This document shows positions 1-12,140 of a stretch of 64,000 bases of DNA, piece by piece. Under the pieces are notes generated by a model, which did no database searches, was not told the origin of the DNA, and saw only the letters and a program-made list of their open reading frames with translations. Position 1 is the stretch's first letter. Each line of letters starts with the position of its first letter. The position numbers and the translations under genes are program-made. This DNA comes from Zanthoxylum bungeanum (Eukaryota > Streptophyta > Magnoliopsida > Sapindales > Rutaceae): the NCBI GenBank assembly GCA_019454045.1, contig SKCR01034800.1, positions 1 to 64,000 on the forward strand, read 5' to 3'.

Positions 1-1853
1 AGCTATCATTTCCTTCAACAGGATATGTATTAACAGTGAAAACTTATTTAGAATAAGGTTCCATGAAATCTGTTTGACAGATATCATATAGGATATGAAC
101 AGGAAAGAAACAGGGTTTCTCATTCCTAATAATTTGGGTATGCCAGGCATAACGTTTGGATGATACCAATTAGAACCCAAATTGGATAAGTGCCATATAT
201 AGGTTATCCTAATGGAAACCAAAGTATAGTGCTTATAAATCTCACATGAGAACAATATGATTGTTGCTCACCATGCGGTTTTCCTGAGAGGAATACCGAT
301 ATGCAGTGGTCAGTGGGAGGATGTGAAACTCGATGAAAATCGGGGTAATACTGTTCAAGGCCGAAGTCCATAATGGAACCAAATAGTTCATCAAGGATGA
401 AACTAAACCATTAATCTTCAAATACACAAGAACCGCGTAGATCGGAGAGAATCAGAAAACAACCTAGGGTATGGGTTTCTGATGTAACCCCTTAAAGATG
501 TAAATCTTATTGAGGAATCCAACCGACTACGTACGAGGAATGATACAAGGTATCAACTCCCTTTCATGGCAAAGTGCCATGAGTCCGAAATGGATTCCAT
601 GTATAACAACTATGTTTGGATACTAGTTGTTGTACCATAAGGCATTGTGCCTATTGGTACCGTAAACGTCTTCAAGGAAGACATATATAGATGGCAACAT
701 ACCAACGTACAAAGCTAGGCTTGTGACTGAAAGGTATCGTTATCAACATTGTGTTAATAATGGTTCAACCTTTTACCTGTTGCCATGCAAATCCATTTGA
801 AGATGCTTGAAGATAACTGCATACTTCATTTATGAAATGTGTCAGTTGTAGATCAAAATCGCTTTCCTGAAAAGGAAACCTCTTGGAGGATTCTTACACA
901 TCCTGACGATTTTGTATAACCGACAAACAAGGTTTGCGGGTTATTCGATCCATGTTTGGATTGAAGCAAGCATAAGGTTCTTGGAACTGACGTTTTGATG
1001 TAATCATAATGGTTTATGATTTAATTCAAAACGAAATGATTCTTGTGTATATAAGGAGGTTAGTGGGAGCGCACTGACAGTGAAATTCCCAATAAAGCAA
1101 TTGGTGAAAGCTTGGCTTTCATAGATATTCTTTCATAGAAATTCTCCGTAGAATTCTTGGGAGTAACAACATTTATTCAAGGAATAAAGATCTACTGGGC
1201 TAGATTTGGAGTTGTTGACACTCTCTGAGAAATTGTACATTGAATAATGTACGTAACCTGGTGTCTCATATGCTTTGAGCATATGGAGTCACAATCAGGA
1301 CAATCCAAGTGATAGTCACTGGATTGAAGTTAAGAACATCTGTTAGTATCTTAGAGAACTAAAGATGCTGTCTTAAATTATGGAGTACTAGAACTTGAAG
1401 TGACTAGGATCACTGCTGCAAGTTTCCAAACCGGTAAATACTGCGGTACTATAAAGTTTGAATAACGGGACAGTGAGGTGGAATTATTCCGAGCAAGATA
1501 ACTGTTGCCGAATAAACAAAAAATGCGGATTATTGCTGCAGCTGAGGCAGCAATAGAAGCCATTTGGATCGATAATAAATCTAATTAGATTAGATATAGT
1601 TCTGTTAGCGGCTGAGCTAGGCGTCAGCACAGGCTAAAGAATTAATGGTCTCATCGAAGATCCAGATATATACTTTGATATTCATCTGATTCGTTCGGAT
1701 CATACATCATGGCGATGTGATGATCGTGTAAATCGCGTCAGACGATAATCATGCAAATCCGCTGACGAAATTCTTTTCTCAGCAATTTGAGCGAACCGTA
1801 CATAGTTCGGGTGTTAGACACTCGAGTGACTGGCTATGTGCCAAGTGGGAGAT
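1..1853 (+). pseudogene. Element A: decayed 3' part of a Ty1/copia polyprotein (RT and RNase H)
   Basis: Translated piecewise in the plus direction, this stretch resembles the copia region around 'SEMDSMY..VW' and 'GVKPIGCKW' at about 580-720 and the RNase H region at about 1380-1570. It then reaches a purine tract, AAGTGGGAGAT, at 1843-1853 directly before an LTR. Order and spacing match the end of other copia elements in the window. The frame is broken by many stops and indels, so it is non-functional. The 5' part of the element lies outside the window. The short open frames at 242-427 and 1378-1563 lie on the opposite strand and are not genes. Domain identity comes from reading conserved words, not from alignment. 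Confidence 0.75.
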
Positions 1854-2904
1854 TGTTGGATAATATGACCCATAGCGTCACTATTTGTACAGATCATGGT
1901 GTTATTGTACAAATTAACTATGTGACAAGGAAATTGCACTCTCATCGTTTGTGATTAGATCACCATAGATATAAAATGAAGAGAGGTCCATATGATTAGT
2001 TCCTGGATTGAGAATGATATGAGACAGTATCAGTCCACGAAGGATTAATCATTAAATATCCCTAGCCGGAGTATTTCGAGACAGGACATCGATAATGCGG
2101 AATAGGCTAGTATTGCACTTGTGCGCGTTGTGAGGGCACAACGGCATAGTTCTCATATTTAAGTATTGGATACTTATGCAAGTGCTATAGGAGGTTGTGT
2201 TTCACCGATGGTACGGGAAACAGCTTCGCTCTGGAAAGACCCCTCGGAATCCCATTGGTATTATGACTATGTGTCTATGGGAGTCCGACATCAGGGTAGG
2301 TGTATTTGGTCTTAACCTGAGACTTGCACCGCTAATGCTTACGAAAATCAATATACTTTAGTTGAGGTCGTCTAGGACTCTAACCGGTTCTGTGTACGCC
2401 AATGCTGGGTATATTGAGAATCGTAGAGTATTGGGTGTGATGTCAAGACGGAAGTATCACTCCAGTCATAGTGGAGATGATGTCACGCAGGATACGGTAT
2501 TAGTGCTCTTAAGTGTTGCGCAACCATCGGGATATTATGACTAGGTCATGCATATCCGATTATAGAGACTAGTTACCAGACATCCGACATGTGCTTCGGA
2601 CGGGGCAGACACTTATCCAGCCCCAGCCATAGCACGTGACTATCCGATACTGGGCCGATATACACAATACTTAGTAGACTACGCCTGATATAGATCTTAA
2701 ATATTCTTATAAGAATGTGTCCGGAGAATTGGGAAGACTTGGTGCTTTGCTAGGAGTCGACCTTGTCTCGTAAATCGGTAGAACGTAGTACTTGGTACGT
2801 ACGTGATTCGGATACTCCGACGACCATATTTACTACCAACTTATCCGGGGATCTCATGGGTCGCTTCCCGATAATCCACCGATGACGCATAACTCGCACT
2901 CTTA

Positions 2905-3198
2905 AATAATCTGGGATTATTAGTAGAGAGAGAAAATTAATCTAGGATTAATTACGGAGATATTTTATCTAGGATAAAATATCCTCTAGAGAGGATAATG
3001 ATTAATTCCATTAATCGGTAAATTAATATATTCGATATATTAAATGAAATTAGATTTCGACGCGGAATTAAAATTAGATTTTAATTCGGGGGATGAATTA
3101 ATTTAGAATTAATTCATTAGCGACGTGAATAGTGAATTCGCTAGGCGTAATCATTTAATTACGACGCGACGGAAAAATCGCTAATTGGGAATTAGCGA
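2905..3198 (+). other. Array of about nine short palindromes with 3-base spacers
   Basis: Consecutive inverted repeats follow one another with almost no other sequence. Examples of left arms are AATAATC, AATTAATC, ATTTTATC, AATATAT, GAATTAAAAT, TGAATTAATT and TCGCTAATT, each followed by a three-base spacer (TGG, TAG, TAG, TCG, TAG, TAG, GGG) and the exact reverse complement. The stems differ from each other, so this is not a simple tandem repeat. Related LTRs in the window carry the same kind of array. Confidence 0.85.
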
Positions 3199-3474
3199 AC
3201 CCGAGCCCGAGTGTGATTGCGAGCGCATTCGTATTTCGAATTCGAGTGCGGCAACGCAAGTCATATCAAGCGTCAAATCATTCGTCACATCAAGCGTCAA
3301 ATCAAATGTCACTTTGAGTGATGTGATTGATTGATTGAAAGACTTACATCACTTTATTAAAGTGACAATGAATAGTTGATGTGTGTGGTTGAAATAGTGA
3401 AAGTTGGTGGGAGTATTTACCATTTTATTTATTTGATTTATTATTTGGTAAATGCTTTATATATTTTATGGAAA

Positions 3475-3484
3475 AATATATAAA
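3475..3484 (+). promoter_or_regulatory. Candidate TATA box of LTR A
   Basis: TATATAAACC about 1.62 kb into the LTR, followed by a pyrimidine-rich CTCTCTCATTTCTCTCC patch at about 3540, a common plant core-promoter arrangement. No transcript evidence is available. Confidence 0.5.
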
Positions 3485-3934
3485 CCTTCTTGGAAAAGGT
3501 TTTACCACACAATTACACAACCAATACACAACATTATTCTCTCTCATTTCTCTCCTTCAAACTCACGCCCAAATGGGCAGTAAGCTCACTGTTTTTGAAG
3601 CCAAAATGGCGTGAGCAATGGGGAAGCAAGAGTGAGTTTTTGTGGCAAAAACTCAAGTGCTAGCACACTTACGAGACTTGCGAAGGTGGTAGGGAGGTTC
3701 ACCCATGAGTCGGGATTCGTTTGACGCAATCTTGGAGCTCATTTTCGCAGCTCAAAATTCTGATTTGGAGGGCAGTGAACTGCAGTGATTGGCGCCACTT
3801 TGAGAGCCCAAAACTTGTTTTGTTTGTTGCCGATTCGTCTCAACCGATCGATGTGAGTATTCCGCTACCTCCTTTGATGTATTCACACATGATTTCATGT
3901 CTTGTATGATCTTGGGACCTAGAATAAACCTAAC

Positions 3935-4583
3935 ATTTAGGCCCAATTAAATTATTAAAGGCTCAATTGTCATATTTGGACTTTATGGAAATGGTTTTAG
4001 GCCCAATTGGATCCAACCCAATTGTCCAAAACCAAACTTGGCCCAACCAAGCCCTAAGCCCAATTACAACAAATTAAATTAACATATTATTCTAAATTAC
4101 ATATTAATCTAATTTAAAGTGCAATTACCATAATTAATTAATTAATGCAATATTTCCAAAATATTAATTAATCTAATTAATCATGCTTATTAATTCCAAT
4201 TCATGTCCAACACAAATTGAAACAAAATCAATTCTATAACATGCTTAGGCTCACGGCAATGGCAAATAAATTATCATGCAATTTGATTTCAATCTAATTA
4301 AATCAATATTTAACATACATTTCATGCCAACAACACATCCAATTGCTAATTTTCAAAAAATCACCATGAGCACATACTATGGTACATTTGGCCATGTCAA
4401 AGGAATTGGGGATTTTAGATCCAATCATTTTTTCTCAAATCCTAAGATGGACAAATCCAATTCATCATCATCCAAACACAACCACACAAACAATTTAGGT
4501 AAATCAAGCTCCAAGCAAAAAATCCCAAATTAAAGTCATGAACCCTAGATTTCAAATCAAGCTTAGGATGGCTCTGATACCAT
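3935..4583 (-). mobile_element. Leader (5' UTR) fragment of a minus-strand copia element
   Basis: This non-coding stretch lies between LTR A and the primer-binding site at 4571-4582. It has repeated GGCCCAATT words at 3940-4060 and resembles the leader of element D (45740-46080), including the similar run around GGCCCAACCAAGCCC. It is therefore the leader of a related minus-strand element, truncated where element A lies. No coding region is present; the 85-residue frame at 4276-4533 is Asn/Ser-rich chance sequence. Confidence 0.7.
4571..4582 (-). other. Primer-binding site for tRNA-iMet
   Basis: On the minus strand it reads TGGTATCAGAGC, the standard copia primer site complementary to the 3' end of initiator tRNA-Met. 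It sits one base inside the LTR that starts at 4584. Confidence 0.9.
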
Positions 4584-5080
4584 TGTTAGTGTCCTAGACA
4601 TGCCAAGGATCTCTAAGAATGATTTTTGTGTGAATAAATCAAAGGGAGTTGCGTAATACTCACATTGATCGGCTTTGAAATTTTCTAAAAACTCTATGGA
4701 TGTAGAAGCTCTAAGCTTTCTTTGTTGTTCCAAACTCATGGGTGAGTTTACCTATCACATTTCTTTGACTCCTAAAGTGCTAGCAATGGTGAATTTTTGC
4801 AACAAAAATTCAAGGAGAGGAGAAACAAGGTTTCGGCCTTGGTAGAGAGGAAAGAAGAGAGTGAATAGTAACTTCCAAAGTTGACTTGTTGTGTGCTTTC
4901 AAAAAGTGTGTTTGTTTTGTGTTAAAAGTTTCCTTTTGAATTGCCAACTAATTCCATCACCAATAGTGACTAATGATGTAAGTCATGGGTCTCACCCATT
5001 TAATTCCAAATCTAGTTGGCTCATACAACGCATTTTGGGCTCGGTTCGTTTAATCCGACTAAACAAATTTCCGTCGCGAC

Positions 5081-5416
5081 GTAATTAAATCCAATTTAAT
5101 TAAATAATAATTCCTCGCAAAATTATTTCGAAAGTCCCTTACGAATTATTTCTAAATTAATTCTTTCGCTTGAATTAATATCCAATTTTAATTCCGTATT
5201 GAAATCCAATTTCAATTAATATATCCAATATATTATTTTAGCCCAATTAAATAAATTAAATAGTAAAATCCAATTTAACTATTAAATTTACTTTGTTAAT
5301 TAATTCCAAATTAATCGCGTTCTCTCTTTTAGACGAATTTAATCCCAGATAAATTTATTGCTGTAATTAATCCTAGATTAATTTTCTCAATCTCATAATT
5401 AATCCCAAATTAATTC
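5081..5416 (-). other. Palindrome array in the 4584-6465 LTR
   Basis: About ten successive inverted repeats, for example arms AATTAAAT, TTGAAAT, AATATAT, AATTAATC and AATTAATT, separated by CCA or CTA on the plus strand (TGG or TAG in the element's sense). Several are perfect and others have one mismatch. Confidence 0.8.
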
Positions 5417-5766
5417 TGTTCGAGTCAAATGTCATCGGTGAATCTTTGGGAAGCGACCCTAGAGATCCCTGGATATGTTGGCAGTAAATGCGGTCATCGG
5501 ACTATCCGAACACGTGCGTACCCGATATCACGTTCTTACTGATTTACAAGACATTGTTGGCTTCTATTAAAGCACCGTGCCTACCCAATTCTCCAGAAAT
5601 ATGTTCAACATGGAATATATATAATCTGTATCAGGCGTAGTATACAATGTATTGCGTATTACGATCCAGTATCGGATGTCACATGCTAGGCCTGGGGCTG
5701 GAATTGTGTCTTCCCCGTACGAAGCATATATCGGATCACTAGCAACTAGTCTCTTTAATCGGATAA

Positions 5767-6045
5767 TCATGACCTAGTCATACTATCCTGATAGCTGCAA
5801 CATTTAAGAGTACAAGTTCTGTATCCCTGCATGATCATCATCTCCATATGACTGAAGTGATACTTCCATCTTGACGTCACACCCAATACACTAAGATTCT
5901 CAGTATACCCAGAAGAGGCGTACACAGAACCTGTTAAAGCCCCAGACGACCAAAACCAAAGCGTACTGATTGTCGCAAGTATTAGCGATGTAAGTCTCAG
6001 GTTAAGTCCAAATACACCTACCCTGATTCGGATTCCCATAGACAC
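5767..6045 (-). other. Small open frame in LTR, recurrent in this family (function unknown)
   Basis: A 92-codon open frame in the element's sense direction with a hydrophobic stretch (LTSLILATISTLWFW) followed by 'TGSVYASSGYTEN' and 'KYHFSHMEMM'. The same frame is open in LTR A (2362-2544), the right LTR of D (47805-47993) and the LTR at the window end (63501-63824). I do not recognise the product. Shared nucleotide ancestry alone could explain the shared frame. Confidence 0.35.
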
Positions 6046-6465
6046 ATAGTCATACTACCAATGGAATTATGAGGGGTCTATCCAGAGCGAACTTGTTTCC
6101 GGTCCAACTGGTAACAGAACCTCCTATCACACTTGCATAAGTATCCAATACTTAAATATATGAGAACTATTTCGTTAAGCTTCCATAACGTGCACAAGTG
6201 TAATACTAGCGTATTCCGCATTATCAATGTCAAGTCTCGATAATACTACGACTATGGATATTTAATGATTAAACCTTTCGTGGATTAATATTTTCTCATA
6301 TCTTATTAATCCGGTACTAATCATATGGACTTTTATCATTTATATATCCAAGTAATCCAATTACGAAATGATAAAAGAGCAATTTCCTTTGTCACATAGT
6401 TAATTTGTACATAGAACACCACGTCTTTTACAAACAGTGATGCTATGGGTCATAATTGTCCAACA

Positions 6466-7698
6466 TAAACCACATATGCCACTCTGATTTGTAAATATGT
6501 GAGCTAAATCTGAATACTAACTAACATACTTGTGTTATTCCTGATTACCTAACTGAGGGTGCATGAGTTAACTTGAATATCTAACTTGAACATACATGTC
6601 ATGTATGTCTTAGATGGATAGGCATGAACTACGCCTAACTACTTAAACTGGAATACAAGTCTAACTACCTGAACTAGGAATGGATGAACCCATTAATTGA
6701 ACCTTACATGTAGGGAATGATTTGATTATCTAGCTTGGAATGCATGATTTGATCTGAATATCTAACTGAATGCATAAGTTACACTTTACTATCTCAACTA
6801 AAGAATCATGAGCTAATATGCTGGCTGCATGAACCAAAAACTGTATGTGTTCCGTGATCATGAAACTAATGCATGCTATAACCAACCACCCATACCCGTT
6901 GCAAAATCCATCCCAAACCTGTGGTGGCTTGGTTCTAATCTAGACCGTTCATGAATCATGAAATCTAGGATTGACTACATGAACCGCAACCTACGAACGT
7001 GAAAATATCATGAGCTAAAGTGATATAAGCTGACCCGAATATGAATGACCTGAATTAACATTCTACATGAGTTAGACATGACTATCGGGAAGCATGACAT
7101 GCATCGCCGAAGTTGTAATGTAACATGACGTGGATGCATTACCCTTAAAGATGTTATTAATTATGAAAGCATGAAATTCGTATCTAAAATCTGTATTAAA
7201 ATCAATAGTGCTATAAAAACTGCTTCTAAAGTCTTGAAAAGATAAACTTGGTTCATTCTCAAAAATCTATATGGAAATCTTGATGTGAAAATCTAAAATC
7301 TCAAGTAATTGGAAAATCTGTAGAAAACCTAAACTCGTGAAAACATAAACTAGATTCATTCTCAAAATATTTGTATGGAAATCATGGTGTGAAAAATCTA
7401 AAATCTCAAATAACTGAAGAATCTCTAGAAACCTGACGTATGGAGGCGTTACATATAGCCGCCCCCCATACGCCTAAACTAGTGCCTTAGTGCGTTACGT
7501 ATCACCGTCCCCTAAGTCACTGAACTAAATTTATGAGCCTTAATCAATGCTGTCATCATGGCCCTGAAAGTATGATCTATGGGCGTCATGTAGTACCGTC
7601 CCCTAGTCTTGAAACTATATGTGCACATGGCTGCTGTATCTGGTAGAAAACCTGGCACATGGAGGCGTTCCGTACCGCTGTACCCCATATGCCTAAAC
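6466..7698. repeat. Unidentified repeat with strong hairpins
   Basis: No convincing coding region. The stretch is AT-rich with many 'catga/tgaac' words. From 7437 to 7690 it carries several imperfect hairpins around a GCGTTACRTATAGCCG-like core. A similar set occurs in the opposite orientation at 22507-22675. The style resembles part of a gypsy LTR, but I cannot define borders. It is cut by the LTR at 7699. Confidence 0.5.
7437..7690. other. Cluster of hairpins with a shared loop sequence
   Basis: The hairpins lie at about 7437-7472 (arms CGTATGG/CCATACG), 7481-7521 (arms beginning AGTG and CTTAG) and 7656-7690 (arms CATGGAGGCG-like). All enclose a similar TTACRTAT...CCG core. A further weaker one lies at 7562-7610. 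Confidence 0.6.
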
Positions 7699-10096
7699 TG
7701 TTGGGGTTTTAAGGCGAAAATCCAGTAACGCAACAGAATCACGGAAAATCAAAATTTTTTGATTTCAAAATTTTTCTTGGATCAATTAAATAAACTTATT
7801 TATTTAATTATCCAATTATTAAACTCTGAAAGATTACACAAGAAATCAAATATCTTGGTAATTACCGAATTGCCCCACAACTTTGTAAATTGATCATTTT
7901 AGTCGTAAAATTGTCAAATACAAATTTGGATGAATCTAAATCATTTCTAAAATGATTTCCAACATGTCCAACACATCAAAATCAGATTGCAACAAAATCC
8001 CAAATTTTTGTATAATTGCCGAACAGCCTTAACATTTTCCAGTTTTTGCAATTTGGTAATTTTGTGTTCAAAACATGCCAAGATCAAATCCAATCAACTC
8101 AAAAATTAATATGCATCATATACACAACATAATACATCACATATATGAAAAGACCCAAATTTGGAAAGGGTTAAGAACCCTATTTTTATAATTTCTTCAA
8201 ATTGACAAATCTTACCAAATCAATTAATTTCATCACTTTAATTCAATCTAAACCACACCAATCAAGCCTCACAATCATGAAACAACTCAAGAACAATTTT
8301 AGATTATCAATGAGTGGCTTAGAAACTCTAGAATGGCAACATGATTATCAAATAATCAAAAGTAAGCCATTGAAACCATTTCAAGCTCACTTATAAACCA
8401 TACATGCACACATCTTTAAAACAAGTTCACAACCAATTAAAACACAAACTATAAGTGTAGAGACAACATCCTAGCAACACATATTGAATCTAAGCATGTT
8501 AGAAATATTTTCTATGTTGAAGGATTTAAAGAAAAACTTACAAAATCAATAATTTTCCAAGCTTTTTCCTTTTGTCTTCAAACTTTTCTCTCAACTCTTT
8601 TGTGTTTGTTTTTTTAAATTATGAACCCTTAACCTAATAAAATGAAACTAAACAATATATACCTCCTCCAATTAAGCCTTGGCCGAATTTGGTATAGGAA
8701 AATATCTAGATATTTAATTTTTGTTTCATTTAATTTGGTTTATCAACTTGCAAACTTGATCATTACAACTTTAATGTATTTCAACAAGTCAACAAAAGCA
8801 ACTCAAGGCATTTTCAACAAATATCAAAACTAAAGATATTTATATTTTTAATTAATTTAATTATTTAACAATTAAATAATTAAATAATTATTTAAATATT
8901 TTTTTTTAAATATATGTATTATATTTACTTTAAATATCCAAATATATATATATTTATGATATATGTCAAATATCATAATTTGGCATTTAATTAATGTGTA
9001 TTTAATAAATTCTATCATTAAATACAAATACACAAAAATTAGGAAATGACTATTAGGTCTCTTCGCATATATTTTTCATTTAACCTTTAAATGACTTATA
9101 AATAATCAGTATTATTCATAAAAAAATTCCCTAGTGCTCTACGAGTATATTTCACTAGTGAGACTTTCTAGATTCAGGCATATCCATAACGAAATCTAAT
9201 TTCGTGTCCATAATTTACCCACCCGTAAATTATGACGACCACAGATAAACTCGATGAATAATACAGGTCGAGGTCATGGTATATGTATAATTCCTCTGTC
9301 ACGGGTATCTGGATATATCCCAAAGATATATATGTAAACGTCAAATATCTATAGGGACAATCCCGTCGATGTCTCTATTAGCAATCTCTAAAAGAACACT
9401 TAAAACTGACTTCTAAAGTGCACCACGGGCACATGGTTTTTATCTGATTGCTAATCATATATGGACTACATATGCTCTGTACAAAGAACTGACGGATCCT
9501 ATCTCGACACACACAGGACACCCCGAGGATCTATCCACACCCAACGAATAGGCGGAGGTCTGATATAAATAGATCGGTGGTGTGACTTCCATCTAAGTCT
9601 AGAAAATTTCTTATGTGCACACAGTGGTATCTCAAGTCGAAGAATCACAAATGCTACTCAACCGGAGAAGATTCTTATTGACATTGGTGTACCATCCATT
9701 ACGAATCTTCAGTGAGTCGTTTAATGTCTATCCGCTATAAACACCTACACGTATTATGAGTCTCCAAGACTCATGGTTCGTTGAGAAACCATTGGAATCA
9801 TATATTCTAGTATACGACATGTACCGGTCTTAACAGGTTTACTTTACTGACCAAGTAGTGTAAACCTTGACCAGGAACAGTCTAAGAATGACAACGTCGT
9901 GATACAACTCAATGTCAGTTGCGACACTTTTGCAACTACATCATGACTAATCATTCTATGGTCTATTACGTATTTACCATATAAGAAGATATATTATATT
10001 ATAGAAACTGCTCATTTTATTCATAATAAAACATTTACAATAGTATTTACAAGGAAATACAACCGGGAATTGGCGCTCTGAGCACCAACCCCAACA
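7699..10096 (-). repeat. 3' LTR of minus-strand copia element F
   Basis: Borders TGTTGGGGTTTTAAGG...ACCCCAACA form a TGTTGGGG/CCCCAACA inverted pair. The right end is followed by AATCTCCCACTTGCTC, the complement of a copia purine tract, so this is the downstream LTR of an element pointing left. At about 2.4 kb it is the longest LTR here. It contains an extreme AT stretch at 8830-8990. The open frames within it are short and AT-driven. The matching 5' LTR is not in the window. Confidence 0.8.
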
Positions 10097-11265
10097 AATC
10101 TCCCACTTGCTCTAGTGCCAATATCGATTGTATCTAATACCCATCGACTCCACATGTTTATCAAATAACTTCGAAGGTATGGCATTCGTAAGTGGGTCTG
10201 CTACATTATCTTCACTCGGTACCTTACACATGACCTTATCCCATTGGGACACAATCTCTCGAATGATGTGGTACTTGCGTTCCAAATGCTTCGACTTATG
10301 ATGCGCCCTCAGTTTCTTTGTTTTCGTAATGGCTCCAGTATTATCACAATATAACATAATCACATTCTCGATACTTGGGACCACTCCCAATTATGTGATA
10401 AAGTTCCTAATCCATGCAGCTTCCTTTGCAGCTTCAGAAGCTGTAATGTATTCTGCCTCCGTGGTGGAATCTGTTGTTGACCCCTGTTTGGAACTCTTCC
10501 AGCAAACTGCACCTCTGTTAAGGGTAAAGATGAATCCAAATGTAGACTTTCTGTCATCGGGATCCGATTGGAAGTCAGAATCCGTATACCCATTAACTTG
10601 CCGTTCACTTCCTCTATAAATTATCAATTTATCATTAGAACCTTTAAGATACTTCAGCATATGTTTAATGGCCATCTAATGGTCATTTTATGGGTTGGAC
10701 TGATATCTACTGGTTACGCTAACAATAAAACTGATATCAGGCCTAGTACATAATATGTCATACATTATGCTACCCAAACACGAAGCATAAGGTTGGTTAG
10801 ACATTCTAGCCTTCTCATTTTCTGTTTGTGGACTCATCTTTTTTGAAAGATGAATCCCATGTCTGAACAATATATTTTCTGTCTTATAGTTACCAAAATT
10901 ATATCGTTCCAAGATCTTATCTATGTACGTTGATTGGGATAACCCAATCAGCTTCATTTCTCTATCTCTATAGAGTTTTATGCCTAAAACATAGGAAGCT
11001 TCTCCCAGATGTTCATGGAGAAATTCTTACAGAGGTAAGCTTTGAAGCCTTGCAACATCCATATATCATTCCCAATAATTAGGATTTTGTCAACATAGAG
11101 GACTAAATATACAACCATGCTCCCACTGGCCTTCTGATACACACATGATTCTTCCGAATTCTTGAGAAAACCAGACGATCTAAAAATCCCGTCGAATCAA
11201 AGATTCCAACTTCGTGAAGCATGTATAAGTCCATAAATGGAATTCTTAAGCTTACATACCATACC
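10097..11265 (-). pseudogene. Element F: truncated copia RT and RNase H
   Basis: Reading leftward, the minus strand gives an RT piece ('NSIYGL.HASRSWN', then 'VVYLVLYVDKILIIGNDI' from about 11250 to 11040) in which the catalytic YVDD is YVDK. It continues with 'KLIGLSQSTYIDKILERYNF' (10957-10688), RNase H 'GYTDSDFQSDPDDRKS' (10675-10391) and the end 'YCDNTGAITKTKKLRAHHKSKHLERKYH' (10390-10112). Frameshifts separate the pieces. The RT is cut at about 11265, where plus-strand Copia1 begins. Loss of the second catalytic aspartate and the truncation make it non-functional. The LTR at 7699-10096 belongs to it. Confidence 0.8.
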
Positions 11266-12140
11266 CGAGTTATGCCTAAATGTTTGACAATTTTAATATG
11301 CGACAAATGAATGTTGAATGTGCGTTTATTATTTTTTCAGCCATGGCATCTGTAATTATCTCAATTCTCAAACAACAAGAAAAATTAACCAGAGATAATT
11401 ATGTTAAATGGAAAAGTGACATGAATGCTATTTTGGACTGCGAAGACCTTAAATTTGTCCTAATGGAGGAATGTCCTCCTGAGCCAGCACCAAATGCTAG
11501 TAGAGCTGCACGAAATGACTATTATAATTGGATTAAAGCTGATGAGAAAGCCCAAAGCTATTTGATAGCATCCATGTCTAAGGTTCTTACTGCACAACAT
11601 GAGCCTATGGCGACAGCATGAATGATTATGCAGTCATTACAGAACATATTTGGGCAACTTCAGACCGGTAACAACATGAGGTAATAGTCTCTATATTGAC
11701 CGCTAGAATGAATAAAGGAAAATTAGTCCGAGACCATGTGTTAAGGATGATGTCTCATCTTAATATGGCTAAAACCTATGGTACACGTATCAATGTGCAA
11801 AGCCAGGTGACAATGATCATGGAAACCCTTCAGAAGAGTTGCCTGCAGTTTAAAAGCAATTGTTCTATGAATAAGTTGACTTTTACGTTGACTGAACTGC
11901 TAAATAAGCTCACGAATTATGATTCTATTATGATGGTCCTCGTAGGTCCAATACCAAGGCAAATGTTGCCGAATCTTCTAAATCTGCAAAGAAAAAAGAA
12001 GAAATGGAATTGGAAGGCAAAGGTAAAACAAATGAAAAAGAAGAACAACAAAGGCTCTAAATAAACCAATACAAAAGGAAAATGTTTCCATTGTGAACAA
12101 CAAGGGCATTGGAAAATGAATTGTGCGAAATACCTTGCTG
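11266..12140 (+). pseudogene. Copia1 gag with zinc knuckle
   Basis: The leader start at about 11270 matches the Copia2 leader at 51655. The ATG at 11343 opens a TNT1-94-like Gag: 'LTRDNYVKWKSDMNAILDCEDLKFVL.EECPPEP'. After a stop at 11619 the protein continues in pieces to a CCHC knuckle, 'CFHCEQQGHWKMNC', at about 12081-12125. Gag would form the virus-like particle. Compared with Copia2 gag (51728-52531) the order is the same, but there are extra stops and indels, so it is dead. The 131-residue frame at 11917-12312 on the minus strand is a shadow. Confidence 0.8.

Larger units (their letters stand above)
1854..3934 (+). repeat. 3' LTR of copia element A
   Basis: It begins TGTTGGATAATATG right after the purine tract and ends at ...AACCTAACA, the usual TG...CA borders. 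The beginning, with its GACCCATAGCGTCACTATTTG stretch, matches (as reverse complement) the ends of the LTRs at 4584-6465 and of element D, so they are one LTR family. A TATATAAACC box at about 3475 is a candidate core promoter. The LTR holds a palindrome array at 2905-3198 and a small open frame at 2362-2544 that recurs in related LTRs. Confidence 0.8.
4584..6465 (-). repeat. 5' LTR of a minus-strand copia element
   Basis: Plus-strand borders are TGTTAGTGTCC...TTGTCCAACA, with the tRNA-Met primer site immediately to the left, so this is the 5' LTR of an element pointing left. Its start matches the LTR that begins at 62344. Its right half is related to LTR A and to the element D LTRs. It contains a palindrome array (5081-5416) and a sense-strand small open frame (5767-6045). 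Confidence 0.85.

Noticed and set aside
2905..3198. CRISPR-like array or tandem satellite
   Set aside because: There is no constant repeat with unique spacers; each unit is its own palindrome, and the genome is a plant.
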